From Peristeroidobacter soli (GTDB taxonomy: Bacteria; Pseudomonadota; Gammaproteobacteria; Steroidobacterales; Steroidobacteraceae), in NCBI RefSeq assembly GCF_004138485.1, contig NZ_RYEV01000004.1, forward strand, positions 928,803 to 992,802: a stretch of DNA of 64,000 nt. Reading direction: 5' to 3'. Shown piece after piece: positions 28,097 to 37,638 of the stretch (position 1 is the first letter of the stretch; every line of letters begins with the position of its first letter). Below the pieces are notes generated by a model. It was not told where the DNA came from and did not search any database. It worked only from the letters and a program-made list of their open reading frames with translations. The position numbers and the translations under genes were made by a program.

Positions 28097-28753
28097 ATGG
28101 CACTGACTAGAGAACAGATGGCGGAACGCGTCGCTCGTGAATTGCGCGACGGTTTCTATGTGAACCTGGGCATCGGCATTCCGACCCTGGTCGCGAACTA
28201 CGTGCCCAAGGGCATGGAAGTGATGTTGCAGTCGGAGAACGGCCTGCTCGGCATGGGCCCGTTCCCCACCGACGGCGAAGTCGACGCCGACATGATCAAC
28301 GCCGGCAAGCAGACCGTGACCGCACGCGTCGGCGCGTCGATTTTCTCCAGCGTCGAATCGTTCGCGATGATTCGCGGCGGCCACGTCGACCTCACCGTGC
28401 TCGGTGCCTTCGAAGTGGACGTGCAAGGAAACATCGCGTCGTGGATGGTGCCGGGCAAGCTCATCAAAGGCATGGGCGGCGCGATGGATCTGGTGGCCGG
28501 CGCCGAGAACATCATCGTCACCATGACGCACGCCTCGAAGGACGGCGAGTCCAAGCTACTCGACAAGTGCAGCCTGCCGCTGACCGGCAGCGGTTGTATC
28601 AAGCGGGTGCTCACCGACCTCGCCTACCTCGAAATCGCCGACGGTGCGTTTCATCTCAAGGAGCGCGCGCCAGGCGTGAGCGTCGAGGAGATCAAGGCGA
28701 AGACCGCCGGTCGCCTGATCGTTCCGGACTCGGTGCCGGAAATAAAGTTCTAA
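28097..28753 (+). CDS. scoB: 3-oxoacid CoA-transferase subunit B
   Basis: The 218-residue protein carries the catalytic motif QSENGLLGMGP. Its glutamate (residue 47) forms the glutamyl-CoA thioester intermediate in this enzyme family. Also seen are NLGIGIPTLVANYVP at the N-terminus, RGGHVDLTVLGAFEVD and KGMGGAMDLVAGA. It begins 7 bases after subunit A ends, and together they make the SCOT heteromer. Full length, no anomalies. Confidence 0.93.
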   Translation: MALTREQMAERVARELRDGFYVNLGIGIPTLVANYVPKGMEVMLQSENGLLGMGPFPTDGEVDADMINAGKQTVTARVGASIFSSVESFAMIRGGHVDLTVLGAFEVDVQGNIASWMVPGKLIKGMGGAMDLVAGAENIIVTMTHASKDGESKLLDKCSLPLTGSGCIKRVLTDLAYLEIADGAFHLKERAPGVSVEEIKAKTAGRLIVPDSVPEIKF

Positions 28754-28773
28754 CGTCGTAGCGAGAGTCCGTC

Positions 28774-29952
28774 ATGCCTGAAGTCGTCATCGTCGCCGCC
28801 ACCCGCACCGCCATTGGCGCCTTCCAGGGCTCGCTCGCGAAAGTGCCCGCCGCCGAGCTCGGCTCGATCGTGATTCGATCGCTGCTGGCCAAGACCGGAC
28901 TCGCCGCCGATGCGGTCGATGAAGTGGTGATGGGTCACGTGCTCACGGCGGGCGCCGGGCAGAACACCACACGCCAGGCCGCGATCAACAGCGGCGTGCC
29001 GGTCACGACGCCGGCGATGACGATCAACAAAGTTTGTGGCTCGGGCCTGAAGGCAACGCATCTGGCCGCGCAGTCCATTCTGCTCGGCGACGCCGACGTG
29101 GTCGTAGCCGGCGGCATGGAGAGCATGAGTCTGGCGCCCTATGTTCTGCCTGGAGCACGCACCGGCTTGCGCATGGGCCACAGCCAGATCATCGACACCA
29201 TGATCGTCGATGGTCTGTGGGATGCGTTCAATCAATATCACATGGGCATCACGGCCGAGAATCTGGCCAAGCGCCATGGCATCTCGCGTGAACAACAAGA
29301 CGAATACGCGGTGTTGTCACAGACGCGCGCGAGCGAGGCGATTGCCGCCGGTCGATTCGTCGATGAAATCACGCCGGTGACGGTGCAGTTGGGTAAAGGC
29401 AAGACCGCCGAGTTCGCTGTTGATGAACAACCGCGCGCCGGCACCGATCTCGCCTCGCTCGCCAAACTGCACCCTGCTTTCGACAAGGAAGGCACGGTGA
29501 CCGCGGGCAATGCGTCCACGTTGAACGATGGCGCCGCCGCCGTCGTCATGATGTCCGCCGAGCGCGCGGCGAAGCTCGGTCTGCCGGTGCTCGCGAAAGT
29601 TGTTTCTTATGCCAGCGCCGGCGTCGATCCCGCCTACATGGGCGAAGGCCCGATCTCCGCCACTCAACGCTGCCTGAAGAAGGCAGGATGGACCCTCGGC
29701 TCCGTGGATCTGATCGAAGCAAATGAGGCGTTCGCCGCGCAATCGCTGACCGTGGCGAAGAAGCTCGAGCTCGACATCGCGAAGGTCAACGTCAACGGCG
29801 GCGCCATCGCGCTCGGCCATCCCATCGGCGCTTCGGGATGCCGCGTGCTGGTGACCTTGATCCACGAAATGGCTCGTCGCGACGTGAAGCGCGGCCTTGC
29901 CACGCTGTGCATCGGCGGCGGTCAAGGCGTCGCGCTCGCCATCGAGCGCTGA
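28774..29952 (+). CDS. atoB: Acetyl-CoA acetyltransferase (thiolase)
   Basis: The 392-residue thiolase has the nucleophilic Cys88 in [10 protein letters not shown], the GHPIGASG histidine motif and the C-terminal LCIGGGQG cysteine motif. All catalytic residues are present and length is typical of biosynthetic/degradative acetoacetyl-CoA thiolases. It cleaves acetoacetyl-CoA, made by the CoA-transferase encoded just upstream, into two acetyl-CoA. It would also accept the flux from crotonyl-CoA or 3-hydroxybutyryl-CoA made by pathways elsewhere in the window. It ends the operon; a strong hairpin follows. Confidence 0.93.
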   Translation: MPEVVIVAATRTAIGAFQGSLAKVPAAELGSIVIRSLLAKTGLAADAVDEVVMGHVLTAGAGQNTTRQAAINSGVPVTTPAMTINKVCGSGLKATHLAAQSILLGDADVVVAGGMESMSLAPYVLPGARTGLRMGHSQIIDTMIVDGLWDAFNQYHMGITAENLAKRHGISREQQDEYAVLSQTRASEAIAAGRFVDEITPVTVQLGKGKTAEFAVDEQPRAGTDLASLAKLHPAFDKEGTVTAGNASTLNDGAAAVVMMSAERAAKLGLPVLAKVVSYASAGVDPAYMGEGPISATQRCLKKAGWTLGSVDLIEANEAFAAQSLTVAKKLELDIAKVNVNGGAIALGHPIGASGCRVLVTLIHEMARRDVKRGLATLCIGGGQGVALAIER

Positions 29953-29981
29953 TCGCTCCAACTCCATTAAGTCGCTGATTC

Positions 29982-30004
29982 AAGAGGGAGCTTTGCTCCC
30001 TCTT
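29982..30004 (+). terminator. Hairpin terminator after atoB
   Basis: A perfect 10-bp inverted repeat, AAGAGGGAGC / GCTCCCTCTT, with a TTT loop lies 30 bases after the atoB stop. A/T ends flank a GC core, and GTTT follows shortly after. Good shape for an intrinsic terminator. Confidence 0.65.
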
Positions 30005-30076
30005 CGCGTTTCTGGCCCGACCCGTTCACAGCTTCCCCCAGCAATTGGGGTTGCATCCTTTCGTTGGCGCATGATA

Positions 30077-30091
30077 TTTGTTACATCAAAT
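30077..30091. promoter_or_regulatory. GntR/FCD operator candidate upstream of the TonB receptor
   Basis: TTTGTTACATCAAAT contains the element GTTACATCAAAT. With one base changed, this element also precedes the GntR gene (32323-32334) and the catabolic operon (33057-33068). The outer TTTG/CAAA arms form an imperfect inverted repeat as expected for a GntR dimer. Confidence 0.55.
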
Positions 30092-30120
30092 TTCATCTGG
30101 TGTAGCGAATGGGGTGGGCA

Positions 30121-32232
30121 ATGAAATTCAGAACAACAGCCTTGGCCTGCACGGTGGCGGCCGTGGAGCTATTGGCGAGCAAGGCGGGTCATGCACAGAC
30201 GCAGGACTCACCCGCTGCCGAGAACATCGGCGAGATCGTGGTCACCGCGCAAAAGTCCGGCAGTGAAACGCTGCAGGACGTGCCGATCTCGATCAGCGTG
30301 TTGAGCGGCGACAAGCTCGATACCGCCGGCGTGTCGAGCGTGAACGACGCGATCGGGCGCCTGCCCGGCGTCGCGGTGTATGAAACATTCCAAGGCAATG
30401 GCTCGAAATTCTCGATCCGTGGCGTTTCCGCCAGCCCGTCCATCTTTTCCGGCAGCGGCACCACTGCGTACTACATGGACGAAGTGCCCTTCGCGCTGGT
30501 CAAGACGCCGCTGACGCCGGATGCGAATGCCTATGATCTGGATCGCGTCGAAGTGCTCAAAGGTCCGCAGGGCACGCTGTATGGTGCCAGCGCTCTCGCC
30601 GGCGTCGTGCGAGTGCTGACGAAGGATGCGAACGTCGACGCCTTCGAAGCAAAAGCTCAGGGCGGCGTCTCTTCCACCGAACACGGCGGCGACAATTACA
30701 AGGGCGACATCGCGGTCAACGTGCCGCTCATCACCGGCAAGCTCGCGATCAGAGCGGTGGCGAGTTATGAGGACTTGAGCGGCTGGGTCGATCGCCCCGC
30801 CGTTCCCGAGAAGGACTACAACGGCTCGCGAACTGAATCCTATCGCGTGAAAGTGGCGGCGAAGCCAACGGATCGGTTCACGGCCAATCTGTCTGCGTGG
30901 ATCTCGCGCTCGAACCTGGACGGTTTGAACTCATCGTACGCGGACATGACCCTGCCGACCGTGCGCGATGAAAGCACGCTCACCGAGTATCAGATCTACG
31001 GCCTCAATCTGGCCTACAGCTTCGATAGCTTCAGCATCGAGGCGCCGACCAGTTACATCGACTACAAGAACGATGGCGATTTCGAAGTCACTCGTGTCGA
31101 GAGCCAGCGCACGCTGCTCGACGCACAGACTTTCACTCAGGAATTGCGCGCGTATTCGACTACCGACGGTTTGTGGAGCTGGTCGGTGGGCGCGTCGTAT
31201 CGAAATGCCGAGGATTCACGGCTCGTGGTCATTCCGGTCACCTACTCCCACGACGCCATCGACGCCAACAAGTCCGAATCCGTGGCGGTGTATGGCGAGG
31301 TCGGCCGCAAGTTCGCCGACGAACGTTTCGAGCTGCGCGGTGGCCTGCGATATTTCCACGACGACGTGTCGCTCGAGGAAAAAGATCGCCTCACCGGCAT
31401 CACCGGCGCGCCCATCAACTCCTCGAGCACCTTCGAGAAAACCACACCGCGTGTCGTGCTGTCGTGGTTTCCGAGCTCGCGACACACGCTTTACGCGTCT
31501 TACTCACAAGGCTTCCGCAGCGGCTTCGAACAAAGCGGCGACGCCATCGCTGCCGCGCCCGGACTCAGCGCCGTCAAGCCCGATCTGCTGACGAACTACG
31601 AGATCGGCGCCAAGGGCTCGGCGGGCATGATGAGCTACGAAGTCGCGACCTACTATCAATCCTGGCAGGACCCGCAGGTTCGTCAGTTCGTAAACATCGG
31701 GACCGGTGCGATTCCCGTCTACATCGCGACACCGAGCAACGGCACGGACGCCAACGGCCTCGGCGTCGATGCAACGCTGAACTTCAGGATCACCCGCGGC
31801 CTCACCATTGGCGGCTCGGCGAGCTGGAACGACCTCTCCTTCTCCGAGAACGTCTACGCTCGCACTCTCAAGATCTACAACAAGGGCGATCGGCTCGATG
31901 AAAGTCCCGAGCTGACCGGCTCGTTGTATGCCGACTATGGATTCGACTTCGGGTCCACCGGCTACGCCGGCCATTTCTCGACCGATGTGAATTACGTCAG
32001 CAAGCTGATGACCAAGAACGAGGGCACCGGCGCGGTGTTCGAAGGCGACAACATCACCACGGCGTCGATGAGCTTCACGGTGACCGCGCCCTACAACTGG
32101 TCCGCCAGGTTCTTCGTCGACAACCTGACCGATGAGGACGGCGTGGTCCGCCCGACCACTTCGGTTCGGCAGTATCTGGTGTCGCGCATGCGGCCGCGGA
32201 CCGTCGGCCTGCTGTTTTCCTACAAGTATTAG
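30121..32232 (+). CDS. TonB-dependent outer-membrane receptor
   Basis: The 703-residue receptor starts at ATG 30121, just after GGGGTGGG; an in-frame ATG at 30109 has no ribosome site. Signal peptide to GHAQT, TonB-box-like EIVVTAQK near residue 40, plug domain (VPISISVLSGDKL, RLPGVAVY, IRGVSASPS, VEVLKGPQGTLYGASALAGVVRVLTK) and a 22-strand-type barrel ending in GLLFSYKY. Shadow ORFs aside, the frame is intact. It imports an unknown substrate across the outer membrane. A GntR-type operator candidate precedes it and is shared with the downstream regulator and operon, so the substrate is probably what that operon degrades. Confidence 0.92.
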   Translation: MKFRTTALACTVAAVELLASKAGHAQTQDSPAAENIGEIVVTAQKSGSETLQDVPISISVLSGDKLDTAGVSSVNDAIGRLPGVAVYETFQGNGSKFSIRGVSASPSIFSGSGTTAYYMDEVPFALVKTPLTPDANAYDLDRVEVLKGPQGTLYGASALAGVVRVLTKDANVDAFEAKAQGGVSSTEHGGDNYKGDIAVNVPLITGKLAIRAVASYEDLSGWVDRPAVPEKDYNGSRTESYRVKVAAKPTDRFTANLSAWISRSNLDGLNSSYADMTLPTVRDESTLTEYQIYGLNLAYSFDSFSIEAPTSYIDYKNDGDFEVTRVESQRTLLDAQTFTQELRAYSTTDGLWSWSVGASYRNAEDSRLVVIPVTYSHDAIDANKSESVAVYGEVGRKFADERFELRGGLRYFHDDVSLEEKDRLTGITGAPINSSSTFEKTTPRVVLSWFPSSRHTLYASYSQGFRSGFEQSGDAIAAAPGLSAVKPDLLTNYEIGAKGSAGMMSYEVATYYQSWQDPQVRQFVNIGTGAIPVYIATPSNGTDANGLGVDATLNFRITRGLTIGGSASWNDLSFSENVYARTLKIYNKGDRLDESPELTGSLYADYGFDFGSTGYAGHFSTDVNYVSKLMTKNEGTGAVFEGDNITTASMSFTVTAPYNWSARFFVDNLTDEDGVVRPTTSVRQYLVSRMRPRTVGLLFSYKY

Positions 32233-32253
32233 CTCAGATCCCTGGAGCCAGAC

Positions 32254-32283
32254 GGGGCGGCGCGTAGGCGTCGCGCCCCTTTT
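32254..32283 (+). terminator. Terminator after the TonB receptor
   Basis: GGGGCG pairs with CGCCCC across a GC-rich loop, and TTTT follows directly. It lies about 20 bases after the receptor stop codon. Confidence 0.55.
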
Positions 32284-32322
32284 CGTGCCGGCGAAAGTGC
32301 GCCATGATGCGTGAGATGCGAT

Positions 32323-32334
32323 ATTTGATGCAAC
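32323..32334. promoter_or_regulatory. GntR/FCD operator candidate upstream of the regulator gene
   Basis: ATTTGATGCAAC is the reverse complement of GTTGCATCAAAT, identical to the element at 33057-33068. It lies about 50 bases before the GntR start, consistent with autoregulation. Confidence 0.5.
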
Positions 32335-32382
32335 GACCGCTCGTTGCGATCAGAATCTCAAGGACTGAATGGAAGGCTTGGC

Positions 32383-33048
32383 ATGAGCGCACTTGCTCCT
32401 ATCGATCGTGACAAATCCCTCGGCGCGCACGTCTATGACCGGCTGAAGCGCGCCCTGATGAGCGGCGCGTTTCAGCCCGGCCAGAAGCTGACGGTGCGCT
32501 CCGTCGCCGAAGATCTGCAGGTGAGCGTGACGCCGGCGCGTGAAGGCCTGAACCGGCTCATCGATCAAGGCGCGCTCGAAATGCCGAGCGCCAAGACCAT
32601 CCTCGTGCCCGTGCTGACCGTCGCGGCGCTCAAAGAAGTCGCGACCATCCGGCGCTCATTGGAAGGCACGGCAGCCGAGCTGGCCACAGCAAATTTCGGC
32701 CCGAGCGACATCGCGAACCTGTTGAGCCTGCAGGCCGAGCTCGAGAGCGCGATGAACAGCGGCGACTATCGCCGGGTTCTGGATCGCAACGAGTCGTTTC
32801 ATTTCGGTGTCTATGAAAAGTGCGGCATGCCCCGCCTGGTCGGACTGATCGAGGCGCAATGGCTGCGCGTGGGCCCGTCGCTCAACATGTTATATCCCGA
32901 GTTCGCGGTCAGCCGGCGCGGCGTCTCCAATCACATGCGAGTGCTGGAGGGTCTGCAGAAGCGCGACGCTCAGGCGGTGCGGGCCGCGTTCGAGCACGAC
33001 ATCGACGATGGCTACGCGACTTTGAGTGCCGCGCTCGGCAAAACCTGA
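32383..33048 (+). CDS. GntR-family regulator, FCD (FadR-like) subfamily
   Basis: The 221-residue protein starts at ATG 32383, preceded by GGAAGG. An upstream ATG at 32344 would add 13 residues before the conserved start. The winged helix is VYDRLKRALMSGAFQPGQ, LTVRSVAEDLQVSVTPAREGL. The FCD ligand domain has the metal-ligand histidines in the NESFHFG, SNHMRVLEG and FEHDIDDG segments. It sits between a TonB receptor and a five-gene operon, and the same 12-bp element precedes all three. It is therefore probably a repressor released by a small organic acid from the pathway. Confidence 0.92.
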   Translation: MSALAPIDRDKSLGAHVYDRLKRALMSGAFQPGQKLTVRSVAEDLQVSVTPAREGLNRLIDQGALEMPSAKTILVPVLTVAALKEVATIRRSLEGTAAELATANFGPSDIANLLSLQAELESAMNSGDYRRVLDRNESFHFGVYEKCGMPRLVGLIEAQWLRVGPSLNMLYPEFAVSRRGVSNHMRVLEGLQKRDAQAVRAAFEHDIDDGYATLSAALGKT

Positions 33049-33054
33049 AAATTT

Positions 33055-33085
33055 TTGTTGCATCAAATAACATCCATCATATTAT
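33055..33085 (+). promoter_or_regulatory. Promoter with overlapping GntR operator before the catabolic operon
   Basis: TTTGTTGCATCAAA (33054-33067) is a near-palindrome containing the shared GTTGCATCAAAT element. It overlaps a possible -35 hexamer. A good -10 hexamer, TATTAT (33080-33085), lies at suitable spacing 33 bases before the ATG at 33118. Operator over -35 suggests repression. Confidence 0.5.
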
Positions 33086-33117
33086 GATTCCCGTCGCGAT
33101 GAGCGAGCGGGGATCCC

Positions 33118-34428
33118 ATGCATCGAGTCGAGCTTCGATCGGCACAATTGTTTGAGCGCGGCCAGCGCGTCTTTCCTGGCGGAGTGACCCGGACCACCGT
33201 GGTCCGTCATCCGCGGCCCATCTATGTCGAGCGCGGCGAAGGCCCCTGGCTCATCGACGTCGACGGCAATCGCTTGCTCGACCTGAATGCCAACTTCACG
33301 ACGCTGATCCACGGTCACGCGTTCAAGCCGATCTCGGACGCGGTCGCCGCTCAACTCGAACGCGGGACCTGCTTCGCCAATCCAACGGAACATGAGCTCG
33401 CGCTCGCGGAACTGATCTGCGGCCGGATTCCCGCGGCTGAGCGCATTCGCTTCGTCAACACGGGAACCGAAGCAGTCATGTTCGCGCTCAAGGCGGCACG
33501 CGCATTCACTGGACGCTCGCAGATCGCAAAGCTCGAAGGCACCTATCACGGCGGTTACGACTGGGCCGAGATCAGCGAGCACACCGATCCGAGCACCTCA
33601 CGAGCGCAGCCACCGATTGCTTCGAGCAACTATCGGGGCGCGCCACAAAGCGTCGCGGCGGAAACCATTGTTCTCGCGCTGAACGATGTCGAACGAACCT
33701 CGACCGCGCTCGCCGGCACGGAAGGAAAACTCGCCGCCATCCTGATCGATGTGATGCCGAGCCGCTGCGGCCTGATTCCGATCGAACCGGAATATCTGGC
33801 GCTGCTGTCGGACTATTGCCGTCGCACCGGCACGCTGCTGATCAGCGATGAAGTGCTGAATCTTCGGCAGGACTTCGAAGGCGCCTCGGCGCGGTTCGGC
33901 ATCAAGCCTGACCTGATGACGATGGGCAAGATCATAGGCGGCGGCCTGCCGATCGGTGCCATCGCCGGACGACGCGACGTCATGGAGATATTCGCTGAGC
34001 GCGACAGTCACGGCTGGCTGCTGCCGCAGGGAGGCACGTTCTCGGCCAATCCGTTATCGATGGTCGCGGGGCTGGCATCCATGCAGGCGCTCGATCGCGC
34101 CGCCTTCGCCAAGCTCGAAGCACTGGGCGATGCGGTTCGCGACGCATTGAACGCCGTGATCGCCAGGCGCAACGTCGACATGTCGGTCTACGGACGAGCG
34201 TCGCTGTTTCGAATTCAACCCTCGCGCCACATCCCGCGAACCTATCGCGAAGCCTTCGCGACCGAAGGACCGAACTCACCCATGCCGCGCCTGTGCGAAG
34301 CCCTCCTTCGCCACGGCGTGAATCTTCCACGACACGGCACTGGTGTCCTCAGCACGCCAATGGCAGACGCCGAAGTCAGTCATCTGAGCGATGCATTCAC
34401 CGCCGCGCTTGCGGACATCGGACTTTGA
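33118..34428 (+). CDS. Class III PLP-dependent aminotransferase (glutamate-1-semialdehyde aminomutase-like)
   Basis: The 436-residue protein has the class III fold signatures: FPGGVTRTT, the substrate/PLP region FVNTGTEAVMFALKAARAFTGR, the PLP-ring aspartate in LLISDEVLNLR and the Schiff-base lysine in MTMGKIIGGGLPIGAIAG. It resembles HemL-type aminomutases, but sits in a catabolic operon with a ThDP enzyme and a transporter. It is therefore more likely an amino-acid transaminase than a tetrapyrrole enzyme. It probably converts an amino acid or amine to an oxo acid or aldehyde. First gene of the GntR-controlled operon; the next gene begins 13 bases after its stop. Confidence 0.88.
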   Translation: MHRVELRSAQLFERGQRVFPGGVTRTTVVRHPRPIYVERGEGPWLIDVDGNRLLDLNANFTTLIHGHAFKPISDAVAAQLERGTCFANPTEHELALAELICGRIPAAERIRFVNTGTEAVMFALKAARAFTGRSQIAKLEGTYHGGYDWAEISEHTDPSTSRAQPPIASSNYRGAPQSVAAETIVLALNDVERTSTALAGTEGKLAAILIDVMPSRCGLIPIEPEYLALLSDYCRRTGTLLISDEVLNLRQDFEGASARFGIKPDLMTMGKIIGGGLPIGAIAGRRDVMEIFAERDSHGWLLPQGGTFSANPLSMVAGLASMQALDRAAFAKLEALGDAVRDALNAVIARRNVDMSVYGRASLFRIQPSRHIPRTYREAFATEGPNSPMPRLCEALLRHGVNLPRHGTGVLSTPMADAEVSHLSDAFTAALADIGL

Positions 34429-34441
34429 CGGAATCGCACAC

Positions 34442-36169
34442 ATGACCGAAGCCACTCTGCTCGACACCGCCACTCCAACAGCCGCGCAACGCATCGCGCG
34501 ACGCCTGAAACATCATGGCGTGGAAGTTATCTTTGGCCAGAGCCTGCCCTCTGCGCTCATTCTTGCTTGCGAGGATCTCGGCATTCGCCAATTCGTGTAT
34601 CGCACGGAAAATGCCGGCGGCGCGATGGCCGATGGCTTCGCACGGGTTTCCGGCAAGATCGGCATCGTAACTGCGCAGAACGGCCCCGCCGCGACGTTGC
34701 TCGTGCCGCCGCTTGCCGAAGCGATGAAAGCCAGCGTGCCGGTCCTGGCGCTGGTCCAGGACGTCAATCGCGATCAGGTCGATCGAAATGCGTTTCAAGA
34801 GCTCGATCACATCACGCTGTTTGCGTCCTGCACGAAATACGCGCGACGCGTCGCCGATCCGGCGCGTGTCGAGGAATACATCGACGCCGCGATCATCGCC
34901 GCAACGTCGGGTAGAGCCGGCCCGGCCGTTCTGATGTTGCCCGCCGACATGCTCATTTCCAACGCGCCCAAAGCACCTTTCCCACGAGCCGCGACTCTGG
35001 GCCGTTGGCCGCTGGAACGTCCCGCGCCGGATCCGGAAGCTATTGCGACCGCCGCCGCGATGATTGCCCACGCACGTCACCCCATCGTCATCGCAGGCGG
35101 CGGCGTTCACGCGGCCCGTGCTTATGCCGCGCTCGAAGACCTGCAAGACTACGGGTTGCCCGTCGCCTACACGATGATGGGCAAAGGCGCCGTCAGCGAT
35201 CGACATCCGATGACCATCGGCCTCATCGGCAACGCGATGGGACGCCATTCGCTCGGTCGTCACATGCGACCGCTCGTTCAGGAGGCGGATGTCGTTCTTC
35301 TGGTCGGCACGCGCACGAACCAGAACGGCACCGATAACTGGACGCTGCTGCCACCGAGCGCTCAGATCATTCAGATCGACATCGACCCGATGGAAATCGG
35401 CCGTACCTACGAGGCCAAGGTCCGCATCTCGGCCGACGCCCGCGCATCGCTCGAAGCGCTGGCCGCGCGATTGCGCGATCTCTGGCCTGACCATCGACGC
35501 AGCACTCAACAATCATTGGCGCAACGTATCGCCGCGGCCCGTCAGGATCGCGCCACCGAAATCGCGCCGCTGATCGCCAATCAGGGTCGCCTTCGACCCG
35601 AGCAGGTCATGGCGTATTGTCAGGAACTGCTGGACGACGATGCCGTGGTCGCCGCCGACGCGAGTTATTCCTCGATCTGGATCACCGCCTTTCTCGAGGC
35701 GCGTCGTGCCGGTCAACGATTCATCGCGCCGCGCGGGCTTGCGGGCCTGGGATGGGGACTGCCACTCGCCATGGGCGCGAAGCTCGCCTCGCCTGGCTCG
35801 CGGGTCGTATGTGTCGTCGGCGATGGCGGCTTCGGTCATTGCTGGTCCGAGCTCGAAACGCTCAAACGCATGGGCTGCGCGGTCACCCTCCTGGTCCTGA
35901 ACAATTCGCTGCTGGGCTTCCAGATGCATGCGGAACTCGTCAAGTTCGGCCGCTTCACCTCGGCAATTCATTTCGGCGCCGTCGATCATGCAGCCATCGC
36001 GCGGGCGTGTGGATTGCCTGCGCATCGGGTCGAAACGGTGCAGGCGCTGCGCGATGCGCTGTCCACTTCCTTCGCCGACGATGAAACGACGCACGTGATC
36101 GACGTCATCTGCGATCCCGAAGCGGTGCCGCCGCTCACCATGTTCGACGGCAAATTCGCACAGTCATGA
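34442..36169 (+). CDS. Thiamine-diphosphate-dependent enzyme (acetolactate synthase/2-oxoacid decarboxylase family)
   Basis: The 575-residue protein starts at ATG 34442; the longer frame from 34391 overlaps the previous gene. Domain order is PYR (the activating glutamate in YRTENAGGAMADGFARVSGK), central (IVIAGGGVHAARAYAAL) and PP, with the ThDP/Mg motif GDGGFGHCWSELETL ending at NNSLLGFQ. This is the IlvB/AruI/benzoylformate-decarboxylase superfamily. In acetolactate synthase the operon would contain a small subunit, and none is present. A 2-oxoacid decarboxylase, lyase or 2-hydroxyacyl-CoA-lyase-like role is therefore more likely. The stop overlaps the next start (ATGA). Confidence 0.85.
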   Translation: MTEATLLDTATPTAAQRIARRLKHHGVEVIFGQSLPSALILACEDLGIRQFVYRTENAGGAMADGFARVSGKIGIVTAQNGPAATLLVPPLAEAMKASVPVLALVQDVNRDQVDRNAFQELDHITLFASCTKYARRVADPARVEEYIDAAIIAATSGRAGPAVLMLPADMLISNAPKAPFPRAATLGRWPLERPAPDPEAIATAAAMIAHARHPIVIAGGGVHAARAYAALEDLQDYGLPVAYTMMGKGAVSDRHPMTIGLIGNAMGRHSLGRHMRPLVQEADVVLLVGTRTNQNGTDNWTLLPPSAQIIQIDIDPMEIGRTYEAKVRISADARASLEALAARLRDLWPDHRRSTQQSLAQRIAAARQDRATEIAPLIANQGRLRPEQVMAYCQELLDDDAVVAADASYSSIWITAFLEARRAGQRFIAPRGLAGLGWGLPLAMGAKLASPGSRVVCVVGDGGFGHCWSELETLKRMGCAVTLLVLNNSLLGFQMHAELVKFGRFTSAIHFGAVDHAAIARACGLPAHRVETVQALRDALSTSFADDETTHVIDVICDPEAVPPLTMFDGKFAQS

Positions 36170-37638
36170 ACGCCGTGCCTCAGGTTCAACCGTGGTGGGA
36201 ACGGGTCGCGGCACGCGTTCCCGATCCAGTCACGATATTTGTGTGCCTGAGTGTCATCACCGTGGCGATGAGCGTATGGGGCGCATCGCGAGGCTGGGGA
36301 GTCCACCACCCGACGACGGGTGAGTGGGTTCCAGCTCGAAATCTGCTGGCGCCGGAGATCATTCGCCACCTGTTGAGTGACATGCCGAAGATCTTCACGG
36401 GCTACGGTCCGCTGGGCGTCGCGCTGCTGACGTTCACGGCGGCTGGCTTTGCGGAGAAGGCCGGATTCTTCGGTGCGTTGGTCGAAGGACTGGCGAGACG
36501 AATTCCGGCTGCCCTGCTCACACCGGCGATTTCGTTGCTGGCCATCCTCACGCACGTCGGCGGCGACGTGGGCTTGCTCGTGCTGATGCCGCTCGCCGGC
36601 ATCATATATATGTCGTCCGGACGTCACCCGGTCGCTGGCATCGCTGCGGTATATGCCAGCCTCTCGGGCGGCTACAGCGCGAATTTCATCATCACACCGA
36701 CCGATGCAGTGCTGCTCGGCATCGCGAACGAAGCGGCACGCGCGGTGGATCCGTCGTCGTCGCTGAACATCGGCGCGAATCTGTTCATCAACATGACGTT
36801 CGCCGTGGTGGTGATTGCGATCGTCACTTTCATCACCGACCGCATCATCGAGCCCAGACTGCGCCAGCTGCATCCACACTCGCCGTCAACCGAACCTCGC
36901 GCTCGCCCCGATCGACGCGCGGTCCTTGCGGCCTCCTTGACCATGATTGCCGTGGCGCTCGGATTCGTGGCCCTGGCCTTGCCAGGCGGACCGCTGCGTG
37001 GTGAGGACGGAGATCTCGAGCCGTTCTACCACGCGCTGGTCGCGATGATCTTCGTGATGTTCGTGCTGTCCGGCATCGTGTTCGGCGTCATGACCGGCAA
37101 GTTCAAGAGCGACAAGGACGTGGTTCGAACCCTGCAGGACTCGGCCAGGGAACTGGGCTTCATGATCGTGCTGCTGTTCTTCGTCTCGTACTTTCTCGAA
37201 TTGTTGAGCAGCTCGAACCTGACGACCATTCTGTCCGTCAAAGGGGCCGATGCCCTGCGTGCCTTCGCGCTCCCTCCGCCGTTGCTGGGCATCTCGTTGA
37301 TCCTGGTCGCCTCTGGATTGGATCTGCTCGCACCGGCCGCCACCGCGAAATGGGCGATGATCGCGCCGGCGGTCGTGCCGATGTATATGCTGCTCGGACT
37401 GGAACCGGCGGCTGCAACGGCCGCGTACCGGATCGGCGACTCGGCCGTCAATATCATCAATCCCTGCAGCATCTATATGGCGTTCACGCTGGTCGTCATC
37501 CGGCGGTTCCTGCCCGAGTTCTCCTTGAGCTCGCTGCTGACCCAGATGTTTCCTTATGCCCTCAGCATTCTGCTCGCCGGCATGATGCTGATCACGACCT
37601 TTGTGCTGTTCAACATTCCCATGGGATTTGGATCATGA
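36166..37638 (+). CDS. AbgT-family transporter
   Basis: The 490-residue inner-membrane protein has about 10-12 hydrophobic segments and AbgT-family signatures. These include PDPVTIFVCLSVITVAMS at the N-terminus, LTHVGGDVGLLVLMPLAG, SGGYSANFIITPTDAVLLG and the C-terminal RIGDSAVNIINPCSIYMAF. Known members move p-aminobenzoyl-glutamate or export antimetabolites. Here, inside an operon with a peptidase and aminotransferase, it probably imports an amide-linked or N-acylated amino acid. It overlaps its neighbours by four bases on each side (ATGA), so translation is coupled. Confidence 0.9.
   Translation: MNAVPQVQPWWERVAARVPDPVTIFVCLSVITVAMSVWGASRGWGVHHPTTGEWVPARNLLAPEIIRHLLSDMPKIFTGYGPLGVALLTFTAAGFAEKAGFFGALVEGLARRIPAALLTPAISLLAILTHVGGDVGLLVLMPLAGIIYMSSGRHPVAGIAAVYASLSGGYSANFIITPTDAVLLGIANEAARAVDPSSSLNIGANLFINMTFAVVVIAIVTFITDRIIEPRLRQLHPHSPSTEPRARPDRRAVLAASLTMIAVALGFVALALPGGPLRGEDGDLEPFYHALVAMIFVMFVLSGIVFGVMTGKFKSDKDVVRTLQDSARELGFMIVLLFFVSYFLELLSSSNLTTILSVKGADALRAFALPPPLLGISLILVASGLDLLAPAATAKWAMIAPAVVPMYMLLGLEPAAATAAYRIGDSAVNIINPCSIYMAFTLVVIRRFLPEFSLSSLLTQMFPYALSILLAGMMLITTFVLFNIPMGFGS

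Noticed and set aside
27388-29952. Beta-ketoadipate (pcaIJF) operon
   Set aside because: The CoA-transferase and thiolase could act there, but no ring-cleavage or muconate-pathway gene is in the window, and the sequences read more like ScoAB/AtoB. It cannot be fully excluded.
34442-36169. Acetolactate synthase for branched-chain amino acid synthesis
   Set aside because: No regulatory small subunit or ilvC is next to it; it lies in a GntR-controlled catabolic operon with a transporter and peptidase.
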